Shown: positions 1 through 8,966 of the stretch, in pieces
Position numbering within the stretch: position 1 is the stretch's first letter
Layout of the letters: every line of letters begins with the position of its first letter
NCBI RefSeq assembly: GCF_958431955.1
Contig: NZ_CAUASN010000008.1
Coordinates: forward strand, 1 to 64,000
From: an uncultured Adlercreutzia sp.
Lineage (GTDB): Bacteria > Actinomycetota > Coriobacteriia > Coriobacteriales > Eggerthellaceae
DNA length: 64,000 nt
Reading direction: 5' to 3'
Position numbers and translations under genes: made by a program
The notes under the pieces: generated by a model
Told to the model about the DNA's origin: nothing
Databases searched by the model: none
What the model saw: only the letters and a program-made list of their open reading frames with translations

Positions 1-471
1 ATGCATGTGCACACCCCCATTACCGTGCGGTACGGCGAGACGGACATGATGGGGGTGGTCTACCACGCGAACTACCTGCTGTACTTCGAGGACGCGCGCA
101 TCGACTTCCTTGACGCGGTGGGGTTCTCCTACAACGAGCGCATCGAGCAGCAGGGCTACATGAGCCCCATCCACGACGTGGAGATGCACTACCGCGCGCC
201 GTTGCGCTACGGCGAGGCCGGCTTCGTGCGCACCTCGGTGGCGAAGAACCTGCCCATGCGCACCGTCTACCGCCAGCAGGTCTTCCGCGCCGCCGATGCC
301 GCGGGCACCGATGAAGCCGGCGAGCCGCTTTTGCGCGAGGGCGCCACCCCGCTCGTGGACGCGCTCGTCACCGTGTGCGTCGTGGAGCGCGACACCTTCA
401 AGCCCGTCAGCCTGCGCCGCCTCTTCCCCGATCTGCACGCCCTCTACGAGAAGATCGCGGAAGAGGCGTAA
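1..471 (+). CDS. YbgC/FadM-type acyl-CoA thioesterase (hotdog fold)
   Basis: A 156-residue hotdog-fold protein of the 4-hydroxybenzoyl-CoA thioesterase family, expected to hydrolyse acyl-CoA thioesters in the cytoplasm. The family signature YGETDMMGVVYHANYL is near the N-terminus (residues 11-26), and D15 lies where the catalytic Asp of this family is found. The length is slightly above the usual 130-150. The first ATG is base 1 of the window, so no ribosome-binding site can be seen and a few upstream codons could be missing, although family members usually start about here. It converges with the LuxR gene, leaving two bases between stop codons. The physiological substrate cannot be told from the sequence. 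Confidence 0.85.
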   Translation: MHVHTPITVRYGETDMMGVVYHANYLLYFEDARIDFLDAVGFSYNERIEQQGYMSPIHDVEMHYRAPLRYGEAGFVRTSVAKNLPMRTVYRQQVFRAADAAGTDEAGEPLLREGATPLVDALVTVCVVERDTFKPVSLRRLFPDLHALYEKIAEEA

Positions 472-473
472 GG

Positions 474-2075
474 CTACTCCTCGTCGATGAGGTGTAAAAG
501 CTCCTCGCGCTTGTTGACGTTGAGCTTGCGGTAGATGTTGCGCACGTGGGTGCGCACGGTGCTAATGGATAACACAAGCGACTTCGCGATATAGGCCGGG
601 GTGAAGCCGCGGGCCAGGTACACGAGCACCTCGGCCTCGCGGGGCGAGAGGCTCCGCGCCGCCGACACCTCGGCGCAGCGGGCCTCCAGCGTGTCGCGCA
701 CCGAGGGTTCGGGGATAGCCGGCGTTGACGGGGAAGCACTCTGCGCCGTCTTCGATTCAGCAGCATCCGTCGACTTCGTCGAGGACGCGAGCGCGCCGTC
801 GGCCGCCAGCACGGGCGGGCGGGCGGCCCGAATCCCCCTGTCGCCGAGGACGATCCCAGCCTCCTCCCCTTCCCCTTCCACAGCGTCGTCGTGAGGAGTG
901 ACGAGCTCATCCCAAGCCGTGCGCCCGAGGAAGAGCAGCAGCACCGCCACGAACAGCCCCGTGACCACCGGGAGCCATGGAGAGAAATCGGCACCGGGCA
1001 TCACCACCGACGAGAGGACATACGCCGCCAGGGCCGCAGCGGCCACCACCGCCACGGCGAACGAGCACGTCAGCTCGGGAGCGACCTCGCGGCTGTGCGT
1101 CACGGCCAGGAAGAGCGCGCAGCCGAGCATGGCCAGCACGAGGTAGAACCCGTAGAGCACCGCCACCGACGCCTCCTGGGGGAAGGTGCCCTCGGGAAAC
1201 GTGCCCAGCACCACGAACGCGGCGGCCAAAAGGGGCACGAGCACGCGGTAGCACCACGGCAAAAGGGGCCGACGCGCCCAGCGGGCGCAGATGAGGAGAA
1301 TGAGGGCCGCCTCGGGAAGCGCCCCCAGATAGGTCGCGGGCAGCGTGCCGAAGGCGCTGTGGGACACAAGGCCCGTCATGAACACGTAGGCCGCCAAACC
1401 CAGCAGCGGAAGCCACGTGACTGAGAGCAGCCGCCCGAGCGCGCCCTTGCCGCCATCGGCCGACGAGATCTGTAGGGCCGTCCCCTCTTCAGGGGACACG
1501 GTCGGCTCCATGAGCAGAAGGGGCGCCGTGCCCGCAACCGCCAGCACGCAAAACACGGGCAGGAGCAGCTGCGGGGGAAGCAGGAGGAGAACCCATCCCA
1601 AAAGAGCCGCGGCGCCGCCCACGAGCGCGCACAGAGCAAGCGCCCGATCCATGGGAGCCGCCACGGCGCGGGCCCATGCGCACAACACCGGCGGCAGGGC
1701 GCATCCGGCTACGATGCCAGCGGCGGAGGCCCCGAGCGGCCAGGGGTCGGGTGCCGCCAGCGAGACGATGAATACGAGGATCGCCGCCAGGTAGGCGACG
1801 ACCGCGGTCCTCGATGCGCGTCTGCTGTCGCGGAAGGTGCCGCGGAGCACGCGGGCGCACTGGAAGACGCCCGACGCCATCGCCCCCAAAAGCAGGCAGA
1901 GGAGGAACAAGTCGCCCAGGGCGGCATAGCGCGGCGCGCCGTTAAAGATGACGATGACGGGCACGCACGCGAGCAGCGTCGTCACGAAAGCGCACAGGGC
2001 CGCATGGCGCGGCCGCAGCCCCGCAAGCCGGACGGACGACTGCGCCGGCACAGCGTTTCTGCCCTCGGCGTCCAT
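474..2075 (-). CDS. LuxR-family regulator with multi-pass membrane N-terminus
   Basis: A 533-residue protein. Residues about 25-390 form a series of hydrophobic segments, roughly ten to twelve membrane passes. A polar, low-complexity linker follows (about 395-465), then a C-terminal LuxR/GerE helix-turn-helix (SLSPREAEVLVYLARG ... STVRTHVRNIYRKL). This membrane-sensor plus LuxR layout is multiplied in Eggerthellaceae, often beside redox enzymes. It is presumably a membrane-bound transcription factor that senses a small molecule or the membrane state; the ligand is unknown. A GA-rich stretch just upstream of the ATG serves as ribosome-binding site. No obvious target operon is adjacent, because the neighbour is a convergent thioesterase. 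Confidence 0.88.
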   Translation of the reverse strand: MDAEGRNAVPAQSSVRLAGLRPRHAALCAFVTTLLACVPVIVIFNGAPRYAALGDLFLLCLLLGAMASGVFQCARVLRGTFRDSRRASRTAVVAYLAAILVFIVSLAAPDPWPLGASAAGIVAGCALPPVLCAWARAVAAPMDRALALCALVGGAAALLGWVLLLLPPQLLLPVFCVLAVAGTAPLLLMEPTVSPEEGTALQISSADGGKGALGRLLSVTWLPLLGLAAYVFMTGLVSHSAFGTLPATYLGALPEAALILLICARWARRPLLPWCYRVLVPLLAAAFVVLGTFPEGTFPQEASVAVLYGFYLVLAMLGCALFLAVTHSREVAPELTCSFAVAVVAAAALAAYVLSSVVMPGADFSPWLPVVTGLFVAVLLLFLGRTAWDELVTPHDDAVEGEGEEAGIVLGDRGIRAARPPVLAADGALASSTKSTDAAESKTAQSASPSTPAIPEPSVRDTLEARCAEVSAARSLSPREAEVLVYLARGFTPAYIAKSLVLSISTVRTHVRNIYRKLNVNKREELLHLIDEE

Positions 2076-2324
2076 CGGTCTGCCCCCCTCTCCGTCGTCT
2101 CAGCCGCACGGTCTCGCGCTGGCATGGAATAGCGCGTTAGCGCGTGCCGTCTGCCGACGCGCGCCGCAGCTCGCAATGACTCGATTCTAGCACCCGACCT
2201 GCGAATCCGACGCGCCCCGCGTCACCCGTGGACAACCCGACAACATAGGTCTTGAACGGGCAATACCCAAAAAGTGCGATACGGTTACCTAAGAGCGGCG
2301 ATGGCGGGACGCGGAAGGGCGGCC

Positions 2325-2589
2325 TATAGTGTCGTTGTTCCTCTTTGGAGGCGGACTCCCAACGGCACGGCTTTTTTGGGGCCATTGAGGCCGAGTCGTT
2401 CCGCCTCCGTCAAGGGCTTTGCGGGCACCCGCGCGGCATGCGCCGGATGCCCGAGGGCGGCGGTTCTCCTTTCTGGCCGCCGCCCGCTTCCTTCCGCTAA
2501 CTCGGATTGGCCGTGCGCTTCAGGGGAGCGCGCGGTCGCACATGAACGGGGCGCTGCGTCGTGAGAGAGACGCGGCGCCCCTCTTTTTT
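2325..2589 (+). ncRNA. Candidate structured small RNA in the 2076-2658 intergenic region
   Basis: This 583-bp gap holds no convincing gene, but the + strand reads like a free-standing structured RNA. A -10-like TATAGT lies at 2325-2330. Four hairpins follow: GGAGGCGG (2347-2354) with CCGCCTCC (2401-2408); GGGCA (2423-2427) with TGCCC (2448-2452), with an inner stem; a perfect 9-bp stem GGGCGGCGG (2455-2463) with CCGCCGCCC (2477-2485); and a GTGCG/CGCAC stem near 2513-2540. A strong intrinsic terminator ends it. Both flanking genes are on the minus strand, so this terminator serves no annotated gene. I did not find the conserved cores of RNase P, tmRNA or SRP RNA. The 5' end is a guess, with transcription perhaps starting near 2337. 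Confidence 0.45.
2548..2589 (+). terminator. Strong intrinsic terminator (+ strand)
   Basis: A 13-bp stem, GGGGCGCTGCGTC (2548-2560) with GACGCGGCGCCCC (2569-2581), has one G-T wobble and an 8-nt loop. It is followed by TCTTTTTT (2582-2589). The T-run is on the + side only, so it ends + strand transcription and is not the lhr terminator. Confidence 0.8.
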
Positions 2590-2658
2590 GCGCCGCGGAA
2601 CCGCGCTGCGTTGCTTGGAAGTCGCTTCAGGATCCTCCCCGAGGCAAACGCAGCCGCG

Positions 2659-5600
2659 CTAAAACGGGCTCGCGTACCAGCGCATGCCGTCGGGCAGGCG
2701 CGCGAAGCCCTCCTTCTGGAGCAGATCGGCCATCGGCGTGGCCAGCACGTCGCGGCCGTTGAAGTGCTCGACGATGATCTTGCGCCGGGCGACGGCTGGC
2801 CCCTCCCGCTTCAGCTGACCGCGAACGAACGCCGCCAAGGCCCCTACCGCAGCCGCCAGCAGCGTCTCATCGGCGGTAAAGGCGAGCAGCGATTTCAACC
2901 GCGGTGCAGCCCACAGCACCGCGCGGCCCCCGACAACGACGACGAGCGCCCCTTCCCGGCGGGCCGGCTTGGCTGCTACGAGGGCGGCGTCCACGGCCGG
3001 ACTCGCGCCGGCAGCCTCCCAGGCCACTTCCGGCCACGGGATGCCCGCGCCGAAGAGGCACGCCGGGTCGTCGGCGGGCAGCACCGTGCAGGAACCGACC
3101 GCCGCGGGGGTGCCCCGAGCGTCTTCCGGCTCCGCGGCGCACGCTCGCAGCGCCTCCACGGTCTCCCGTGTGGCGAACTGCGCCGGGCCCATGCCCTCCA
3201 CGAACATGCCGCGCGTCAGCTCGCCGGCATCCTCCATAGCCCGCAGCACGGGATAGAGCGGCGAAAGCCCTCCTGGCACGCCGGCCGCAAGGGCGATGTC
3301 GCGCGTGACGACCCCGTAGCGATCGAGGAGCGACTCCACGAGCCCCACCGCCTGCGCCGTGGAACTCTGCCCCGAGGGGGCGAGCGCGAACCAGCGGCCG
3401 GCCAGTGCGGCATCGAAGGCCGAGGCCGCTCCCTGCCGCGCCACCACCGCCGCCCGGGCTTGGGACCGCGCCTCGCGGTACAGCGAGCGGCCTCGGCGGC
3501 TGCTCGCCCGGCGCCGGGAGGGCGGGGGCACCTGGCCTGCTGGTAAAGATGAGAAACCGCTCTCGCTTGCCAAACCGCCGGCCCGCGGGAAGCCGAGGGC
3601 ATCGCTGGCCGCCTCCCCCGCCCAGACGAGCCGTTCGAGCGCCTCGGCCACCTCCCGGTCGGTCGGAGCCGATATGCCCGCGGTGCGCGCTACCCGCTCA
3701 GCAAGCAAGCGGAAGGGCACAGGACCGGCATCCGCCAACACGCGCCGCACGGCCGCATCAAGGGAGGGCGCGTCTCCTTCGGAGCGTCCCGGCTCGGATG
3801 CCATGGGCGACGCCAGCCCTGCCTCCCCATCCACCGGCAGCGGCGCCAAGGGAGAATCGGTCGGGTAGAACGCGACGACGCGCGAGCCACCCACGGTGGA
3901 GGCCGCCCACAGCACCTCGCCCGCGGCCACGAGCTCATCCAGCATGGCCGGGCGGTAGTCGGGCACGCGCGCGGGAAATACGTCGGACTCCCACTGGGTC
4001 ATGGGAAGTGCGGCACCCTCGAACTGGGCGATCACCTGAGCCACACCGTCGATGCCGGAAAGCGAAGGCTCGGCGGGTCGGGCCACCTCCTGACGCTCCA
4101 GCAGGAAGCGCACGTAGGCGCTCGCATCAACCGGCTGCACCGCCTCGCGAGCATGGGCCAGCGATCGCGACCGCAAACGCCGCAGCACCCCGCCATCGAC
4201 CCAACGGTCGGCTCCCAGCCGCATAAGCCGCCCCGCTGCCGTAAGACGTTCGAGGGCTTCCGTCACCAAAGCAGGGCCGAGGCCCAGCGCGGCGGCAGCC
4301 TCCTCGGTGCCGAACAGCGTATGAGTGCGCGCAAAACGTGCAATGAGACCATCGAGGAGCTTGTCGCTGGCATCCTTCCGCACCGCTCCGTTCCGCAGCT
4401 CGTCTCCGGGGGCAAGAGCCCAAGACGGCACCGGCACGCCGAGCACTGCCTGCAGGTGCGGCCCGTCATCGGCCGCCGCCCACTTCTCCACGCCGCCGAG
4501 GGTAAGCGGGAAAGCCCGTCGCTCGGCATTCAGCCCTGCGAGCAGCTTCGCTATGGTATCAGGGCGCACCGCATCGGCGGCGTCCGCCCCGCCATCGTCT
4601 GCAGCGCCGCGTGCGCCGTCTTCCCCGCTATCGGCACAGGCGTCTATCCCGGCTCCGGCGGTCGTGCGCGCAGCCACCTCTTCCACGGTCAGCGGGCCCA
4701 ACTCGCGCAGCAGATCGGCCGTGCCCTCGGCTCCGCGCACCTGCCAGCCCGCGGCGGTGCGCTGCAGCTCGGCCAGCACCTGGGCCGTTGCCTCCGCATC
4801 CAGCACCTCCTCCACCGCTGGCGCGCCCACGAGCTCGGCAAGCAGCGCAGGGTCCACCGCGAGCAGCGATGCCTGCCGCTCGGCGTGGGGCAGATCCCCC
4901 TCGTAGAGGTGCTCGCCCAGATACCCGAACACGAGCGGCGCCGCGAAGGGCGACGGCACGCTGGTGCGCGCCTCGCTCACCTTGATGGCGCCCGATTGCA
5001 GGCCGTCCATCACCTTTCGCAATGCCGGCAGGTCGAACACGTCTTGCAGACACTCCCGCAGGGCCTCCAAGATGATGGGGAAATCCTCCTCGCGCCGCGC
5101 GGCTTCCAGAAGCTGGCCGCCCTTCAGGCGCTGCTGCCACAGCGGCGCCCGCTTGCCCGGAGCCGTGGGCGACATGAGCAGCGCGCGGGCCGCGCACTCG
5201 CGGAAGCGCGCCGCGAACAGGGCCGTCGATGCCACCTGCTCGCGCACGATGGCCTCGATCTCGTCGGCATCGAACAGGAATGGCTCGATGCCGGGAAGGG
5301 CATCCTCGGTAAGGGGCACGCGCAGCACGATGCCGTCGTCGGCCGCCGACGCTTGCGGGTCGAACCCCAGCGTCGTCGCGATGCGATGAGACACCGCCAG
5401 CGCCCACGGCTCGTGGACTCGCCGGCCGAAGGGCGAGTGCAGAATGACGCGCCAGTCGCCCGTCTCATCCTCGCAGCGTTCCACGACAAGCCGCTTGTCC
5501 GTGGGCACCGCACCCGTGCTCTCGCGCTGAGCCACGACGAGGGCGGTGAGGTTGCGCCGGGCGCTCTCGTCCAGCCCGTCAGCGCGCAACCGCTCGCGCA

Positions 5601-7881
5601 GGGCCCGGGACAGGAGGGGCTCCGCGGCGCCGTCGCACTCCGCGGGACCCGCGAGTCCTTCGGCTCTCCCGCCCGCGTCATCTTCTGAAGCGCCACGCGC
5701 CACGCCGCCGTCGAGCGCCCGCACGAAGGCACCGCGGGCACAGCCGGCCTCGAAGGGGCGGCCCACCGCCTCGCCGTGCCAGAAGGGCAACCGGGCCGCA
5801 CGGCCCGGGGCCGCCTCAACGATGACGCGGTCGGCGCCGATCTCCTTGATGCGCCAGGTGCTCGTGCCGAGCGCGATGATATCGCCCACGCGGGACTCCA
5901 TCACCATCTCCTCGTCGAGCTCGCCCACGCGCCGGCGCCCCTGCTTCGCGTCGCCTTCGGGCAGCACCACCGAGAACATGCCGCGGTCGGGAATGGTACC
6001 CGCCGCCGTGACGGCCAGGCGCTGAGAGGCGGAGCGCGGCTTCAAGAGCCCCGTCTCGCGATCCCAGAGAATACGTGGGGCGAACTCGGTCACCTCGCCG
6101 GAAGCATAGCGACCGGCGAGCATATCGAGCACCCCCTCGAAGGAGCGCGCCCCCAGATCGGCGTAGCAGGCCGAGCGGCGCACGGTGGAAAGCCACGCGT
6201 CGGCGGGAAGGCCGTCGGGGGCCATGGACACCGCTGCCACTGTCTGCTGGGCGAGCACGTCGAGCGCGTTTTCCACGAGGCGCGTACTCTCGATGGCACC
6301 AGCCTCCATGCCCTCGGCCATGACGGCCGCGTCGATCACCTCCACCCGCGTGCGCGGGAAGATGACACCTTGGGATCGACCGCCCACCTGATGGTTCGCA
6401 CGGCCCACCCGCTGAAGCCCGCTCGCCACGGAGGGCGGCGCGGCCACCTGCAGCACCAGGTCGATGGAGCCCATGTCGATGCCCAGCTCCAGGCTGGACG
6501 TGGCCACCACGCAGGGCAGCTCGCCGGCCTTCAGCTCGCGTTCCACCTGCAGGCGCTTCTCCTTGGAGACCGATCCGTGGTGGGCCTTCGCGATGAGCAC
6601 TGCCGGCTCGGTCACGAGTGCCGTGGTAGAGCCGATGTCGGAACGGAAGGCCGCACCTGGGGCCGAAGCCGCCTCGCCCACGCTCGAACGCACGCCGCGC
6701 ATGCCGGTCGCCTCGTCGCTCCCGCCGGCGCTGCCCGCAGCCGTCCAGTAGCCCGCCGGCTCCGCGCGGGGCCCCTCCAAGCCGAGCCGCTTCGCGTACA
6801 GCTCGTTCAGGCGCGCCGTCAGCTTCTCGCACAAACCGCGCGAGTTCACGAACACGATGGTGGAAGTGTGCGCCAGCACCTCGTCCAAGATAGCCGCCTC
6901 GATATGCGGCCAGATGGACGCAGTGCCCAGGCGGCTGTCGGGATGCGGAGCCGCCTGGGTCCCCGTCCCCGATTCGGCGGCCATGACAGCCCGCATTGCC
7001 CGATCCGACTTCCATGCGTTCTCAGCGGCCGCCCGCCGCGGGCCGCCGCCGAGAACAAGCGTGCCGTCCCCCGCGCCGCGGAACCCTCCGAATGCGGGAA
7101 CCGCCGTCATGTCGTGCACGGGCACGCGCACAGACAAATCCAGGGCCGGAGGCGCCTCGGTGGCCACCACCGTCACCGGATGCGCGCCGCCGAGGAAGCG
7201 GGCCACGGCATCGCGCGGGCGCACCGTGGCCGAAAGCCCGATACGCTGAGCAGGCGCGTCCAACAGATCATCCAGCCGCTCCAGCGACAGCGACAGGTGC
7301 GCCCCGCGCTTGTCGCCGGCGAGCGCGTGCACCTCGTCCACGATGATCGTCTCCACGCTTCGCAGCACGTCTCGCGCGGCCGAGGTGAGCATGAGGTAGA
7401 GCGACTCGGGCGTGGTGATGAGAATATCCGGCGGGTTGCGCACGATCTTGCGGCGCTCGTCGGGCGTCGTGTCGCCGGTGCGCATGGCCGTGCGTATCTC
7501 AGGGGGCTTCGCACCCGCCTGCCGCGCCCGTGCTCCGGCCAACTCCGCTATGGCCGCAAGCGGCCCCTGGAGGTTGCGGTCCACATCGGCGCCGAGGGCC
7601 TTCAAGGGCGACACGTACAGCACCCGCACACCCCGGGCCCACTTCTCCCCCGCTGCGGCCGCACGGGCCTTCTTCGCCATGAGCGTGTCGATGGCCCAGA
7701 GAAACGCCGCCAAGGTCTTGCCCGATCCCGTCGGCGCGATCACGAGCGCGTTCTCTCCCCGGGCGATTGCCTCCCACGCCCGCGCCTGCACCTCGGTGGG
7801 CTCACCTAGCGCATCAGAGAACCACGCCCTCGTCGCCTCGGAGAACGCCCTGAGCGAATCCGATGTCTGTACCGCGCTCAC
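2659..7881 (-). CDS. lhr: Lhr-family large DEAD/DEAH-box helicase
   Basis: A 1740-residue superfamily 2 helicase of the Lhr (large helicase-related) type, an ATP-dependent 3'-5' DNA/RNA translocase linked to repair. Near the N-terminus are Walker A (APTGSGKTLAAFLW), a TPESLYLML motif, the DEVHAL box (motif II) and a LSATVRPRD motif III. Further on, SSLELGIDMGSIDLVLQ and QRVGRANHQVGG form motifs V and VI. A winged-helix and Lhr-core domain follows, then a long C-terminal Lhr extension. Family members are usually about 1500-1600 residues. The extra length includes low-complexity inserts, for example around residues 270-310 and 370-410 between helicase motifs. The ATG overlaps the stop codon of the small gene upstream by 4 bp, so the two are probably translationally coupled. 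Confidence 0.93.
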   Translation of the reverse strand: MSAVQTSDSLRAFSEATRAWFSDALGEPTEVQARAWEAIARGENALVIAPTGSGKTLAAFLWAIDTLMAKKARAAAAGEKWARGVRVLYVSPLKALGADVDRNLQGPLAAIAELAGARARQAGAKPPEIRTAMRTGDTTPDERRKIVRNPPDILITTPESLYLMLTSAARDVLRSVETIIVDEVHALAGDKRGAHLSLSLERLDDLLDAPAQRIGLSATVRPRDAVARFLGGAHPVTVVATEAPPALDLSVRVPVHDMTAVPAFGGFRGAGDGTLVLGGGPRRAAAENAWKSDRAMRAVMAAESGTGTQAAPHPDSRLGTASIWPHIEAAILDEVLAHTSTIVFVNSRGLCEKLTARLNELYAKRLGLEGPRAEPAGYWTAAGSAGGSDEATGMRGVRSSVGEAASAPGAAFRSDIGSTTALVTEPAVLIAKAHHGSVSKEKRLQVERELKAGELPCVVATSSLELGIDMGSIDLVLQVAAPPSVASGLQRVGRANHQVGGRSQGVIFPRTRVEVIDAAVMAEGMEAGAIESTRLVENALDVLAQQTVAAVSMAPDGLPADAWLSTVRRSACYADLGARSFEGVLDMLAGRYASGEVTEFAPRILWDRETGLLKPRSASQRLAVTAAGTIPDRGMFSVVLPEGDAKQGRRRVGELDEEMVMESRVGDIIALGTSTWRIKEIGADRVIVEAAPGRAARLPFWHGEAVGRPFEAGCARGAFVRALDGGVARGASEDDAGGRAEGLAGPAECDGAAEPLLSRALRERLRADGLDESARRNLTALVVAQRESTGAVPTDKRLVVERCEDETGDWRVILHSPFGRRVHEPWALAVSHRIATTLGFDPQASAADDGIVLRVPLTEDALPGIEPFLFDADEIEAIVREQVASTALFAARFRECAARALLMSPTAPGKRAPLWQQRLKGGQLLEAARREEDFPIILEALRECLQDVFDLPALRKVMDGLQSGAIKVSEARTSVPSPFAAPLVFGYLGEHLYEGDLPHAERQASLLAVDPALLAELVGAPAVEEVLDAEATAQVLAELQRTAAGWQVRGAEGTADLLRELGPLTVEEVAARTTAGAGIDACADSGEDGARGAADDGGADAADAVRPDTIAKLLAGLNAERRAFPLTLGGVEKWAAADDGPHLQAVLGVPVPSWALAPGDELRNGAVRKDASDKLLDGLIARFARTHTLFGTEEAAAALGLGPALVTEALERLTAAGRLMRLGADRWVDGGVLRRLRSRSLAHAREAVQPVDASAYVRFLLERQEVARPAEPSLSGIDGVAQVIAQFEGAALPMTQWESDVFPARVPDYRPAMLDELVAAGEVLWAASTVGGSRVVAFYPTDSPLAPLPVDGEAGLASPMASEPGRSEGDAPSLDAAVRRVLADAGPVPFRLLAERVARTAGISAPTDREVAEALERLVWAGEAASDALGFPRAGGLASESGFSSLPAGQVPPPSRRRASSRRGRSLYREARSQARAAVVARQGAASAFDAALAGRWFALAPSGQSSTAQAVGLVESLLDRYGVVTRDIALAAGVPGGLSPLYPVLRAMEDAGELTRGMFVEGMGPAQFATRETVEALRACAAEPEDARGTPAAVGSCTVLPADDPACLFGAGIPWPEVAWEAAGASPAVDAALVAAKPARREGALVVVVGGRAVLWAAPRLKSLLAFTADETLLAAAVGALAAFVRGQLKREGPAVARRKIIVEHFNGRDVLATPMADLLQKEGFARLPDGMRWYASPF

Positions 7882-8075
7882 AGAAGCCCCTCTTCCTCGA
7901 AGGGAGCCAGAGCCGCCTTCAGCGTGAGCTTGCGCGCCGTCAGCTGCTGGTAGGTGGCCGTCCGTGTCTTGTTCTGAGCCCGCAGCGCCTCAAGAGTCGC
8001 CGTCACCGACTCCCGCTCCGCCGCCAAACGCCCCAGCGCCGCCTCGAACCGCGCCAACCGCTCGCCATCGTTCAT
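7878..8075 (-). CDS. Small coiled-coil protein upstream of lhr
   Basis: A 65-residue, charged, helix-forming protein (MNDGERLARFEAALGRL...) with a heptad-like pattern and no recognised family. A purine-rich ribosome-binding site (AAAGAAGG) precedes the ATG. Its stop codon overlaps the lhr start (ATGA, 7878-7881), which argues that it is translated and coupled to lhr. It may be a helicase partner, but that is inference from position only. It could also be a short leader ORF whose role is coupling. Confidence 0.6.
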   Translation of the reverse strand: MNDGERLARFEAALGRLAAERESVTATLEALRAQNKTRTATYQQLTARKLTLKAALAPFEEEGLL

Positions 8076-8104
8076 TACGACCTTCTTTCCTTTGCCCGAA
8101 AAGG

Positions 8105-8410
8105 CTAGGCAACGCCAGCGGCGGCGAGATCCCTGTCAACGAGCCATCTCAAATAGTCGGAGCGCTTCATACCCAAACTATCCGCCCGCTTGTCCATGCG
8201 CTCAATCTTCTGCTCAGTTTCTTTGAAGCCCACGAGCTTCAAATGCTCGCCGAACTTCAGCGGCCGGCCAACGATGACCTCGCCGACAGGCACTCCCGGA
8301 ATCTCCCCCCGAACGAGCATATCGTCCCATTCCTCAATCTGCTCATGGGTGACGCCGAAATAGTCTTCTAGTTCCTTTTGGGACATTTTTTCGAAATCCT
8401 TCCGGGCCAT
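8105..8410 (-). CDS. Antitoxin-like protein of a BrnT-like TA pair
   Basis: A 101-residue acidic protein. The C-terminal part (KIERMDKRADSLGMKRSDYLRWLVDRDLAAA) looks like a ribbon-helix-helix DNA-binding domain of the CopG/BrnA type. The N-terminal half has a short helical region (MSQKELEDYFGVTHEQIEEWDDM). The start overlaps the stop of the upstream toxin-like gene by one base, so the pair forms one operon with toxin first, as in BrnTA. It probably neutralises the partner and represses the operon through the palindrome at 8684-8698. Assignment rests on size, order and weak domain resemblance. Confidence 0.6.
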   Translation of the reverse strand: MARKDFEKMSQKELEDYFGVTHEQIEEWDDMLVRGEIPGVPVGEVIVGRPLKFGEHLKLVGFKETEQKIERMDKRADSLGMKRSDYLRWLVDRDLAAAGVA

Positions 8411-8673
8411 TACTGCCTCCTTACAAGTCCAAGTTCCCGAAGAACGCTTTTCGTGGGTGGCGTGAGAGCATGGTATATCAAGAGCTCATTCCCCCTCTCA
8501 ACTGCGACCATTTCAACGATGACCCCTTCTTGCGTAACTCCCACCGTCACCACTTGATCGCTGTGAGGAGTGCGGCGGTGTCTCTGGCAGATAAAACCTC
8601 TCCAGGCGAATCCGATTTCTTCCCTTGTCAACCCATGCTTCAGGGCATGGTCGTGCACCACGATTTCGATCAT
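8410..8673 (-). CDS. BrnT-like ribonuclease toxin (putative)
   Basis: An 87-residue basic protein. The pattern HGLTREEIGFAW ... R ... VVTVGVTQEGVIVEMVAVERGNELLIYHALTPPTK resembles the compact BrnT/RelE-like fold, in which HG-x-(S/T) near the N-terminus and a pair of beta strands ending in an R/H-rich region are typical. If so it cleaves mRNA and is blocked by the downstream antitoxin. An AGGA ribosome-binding site lies just before the ATG. A textbook promoter and a perfect palindrome sit directly upstream. It may also belong to a related, unnamed toxin family. Confidence 0.6.
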   Translation of the reverse strand: MIEIVVHDHALKHGLTREEIGFAWRGFICQRHRRTPHSDQVVTVGVTQEGVIVEMVAVERGNELLIYHALTPPTKSVLRELGLVRRQ

Positions 8674-8683
8674 AGCGTCCTAC

Positions 8684-8726
8684 TTTCGTTAAACGAAATT
8701 ATAATGCAGGGCGAGAAGCGGCGCAA
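8684..8726 (-). promoter_or_regulatory. Promoter and operator of the BrnT-like operon
   Basis: On the minus strand, TTGCGC (-35, 8721-8726), a 17-bp spacer and TATAAT (-10, 8698-8703) form a near-consensus sigma-70 promoter. Directly downstream is a perfect inverted repeat TTTCGTT-A-AACGAAA (8684-8698) that overlaps the edge of the -10 and the likely start point, ending 11 bp before the toxin ATG. This is a classic placement for TA autorepression. Confidence 0.75.
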
Positions 8727-8966
8727 CAGCCCTCAGCAAGCGTTGCCCCGCTGAAACCGTCTGAGAAAATGCGAGGGATAACGATCCACGACAGCCTCCT
8801 TTACTTCGGACGGCTGTCCTTCATGGGATGGAAGTTAGGGAACGTGCCCAGCCTTTAGAACATCTGTTTCCCTTATCATAACCAAACATATGTTCTTTTT
8901 CAAGGGGTATTTTAAAAGGACGCCCCGTGTTAGCATGAAGGCGACTCACTGACGAAAGGACGGACG

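Noticed and set aside
5776..7809. Long open frame (about 677 codons) on the + strand, opposite lhr
   Set aside because: It is antisense to a clear Lhr helicase, has no ribosome-binding site or family motif, and its composition (His/Arg/Gly-rich) is that of a GC-rich shadow frame.
8790..8818. Hairpin GACAGCC/GGCTGTC between the BrnT-like operon and the MerR gene as a terminator
   Set aside because: No T-run on either side and no transcript that should end there; both neighbouring genes are transcribed away from it.
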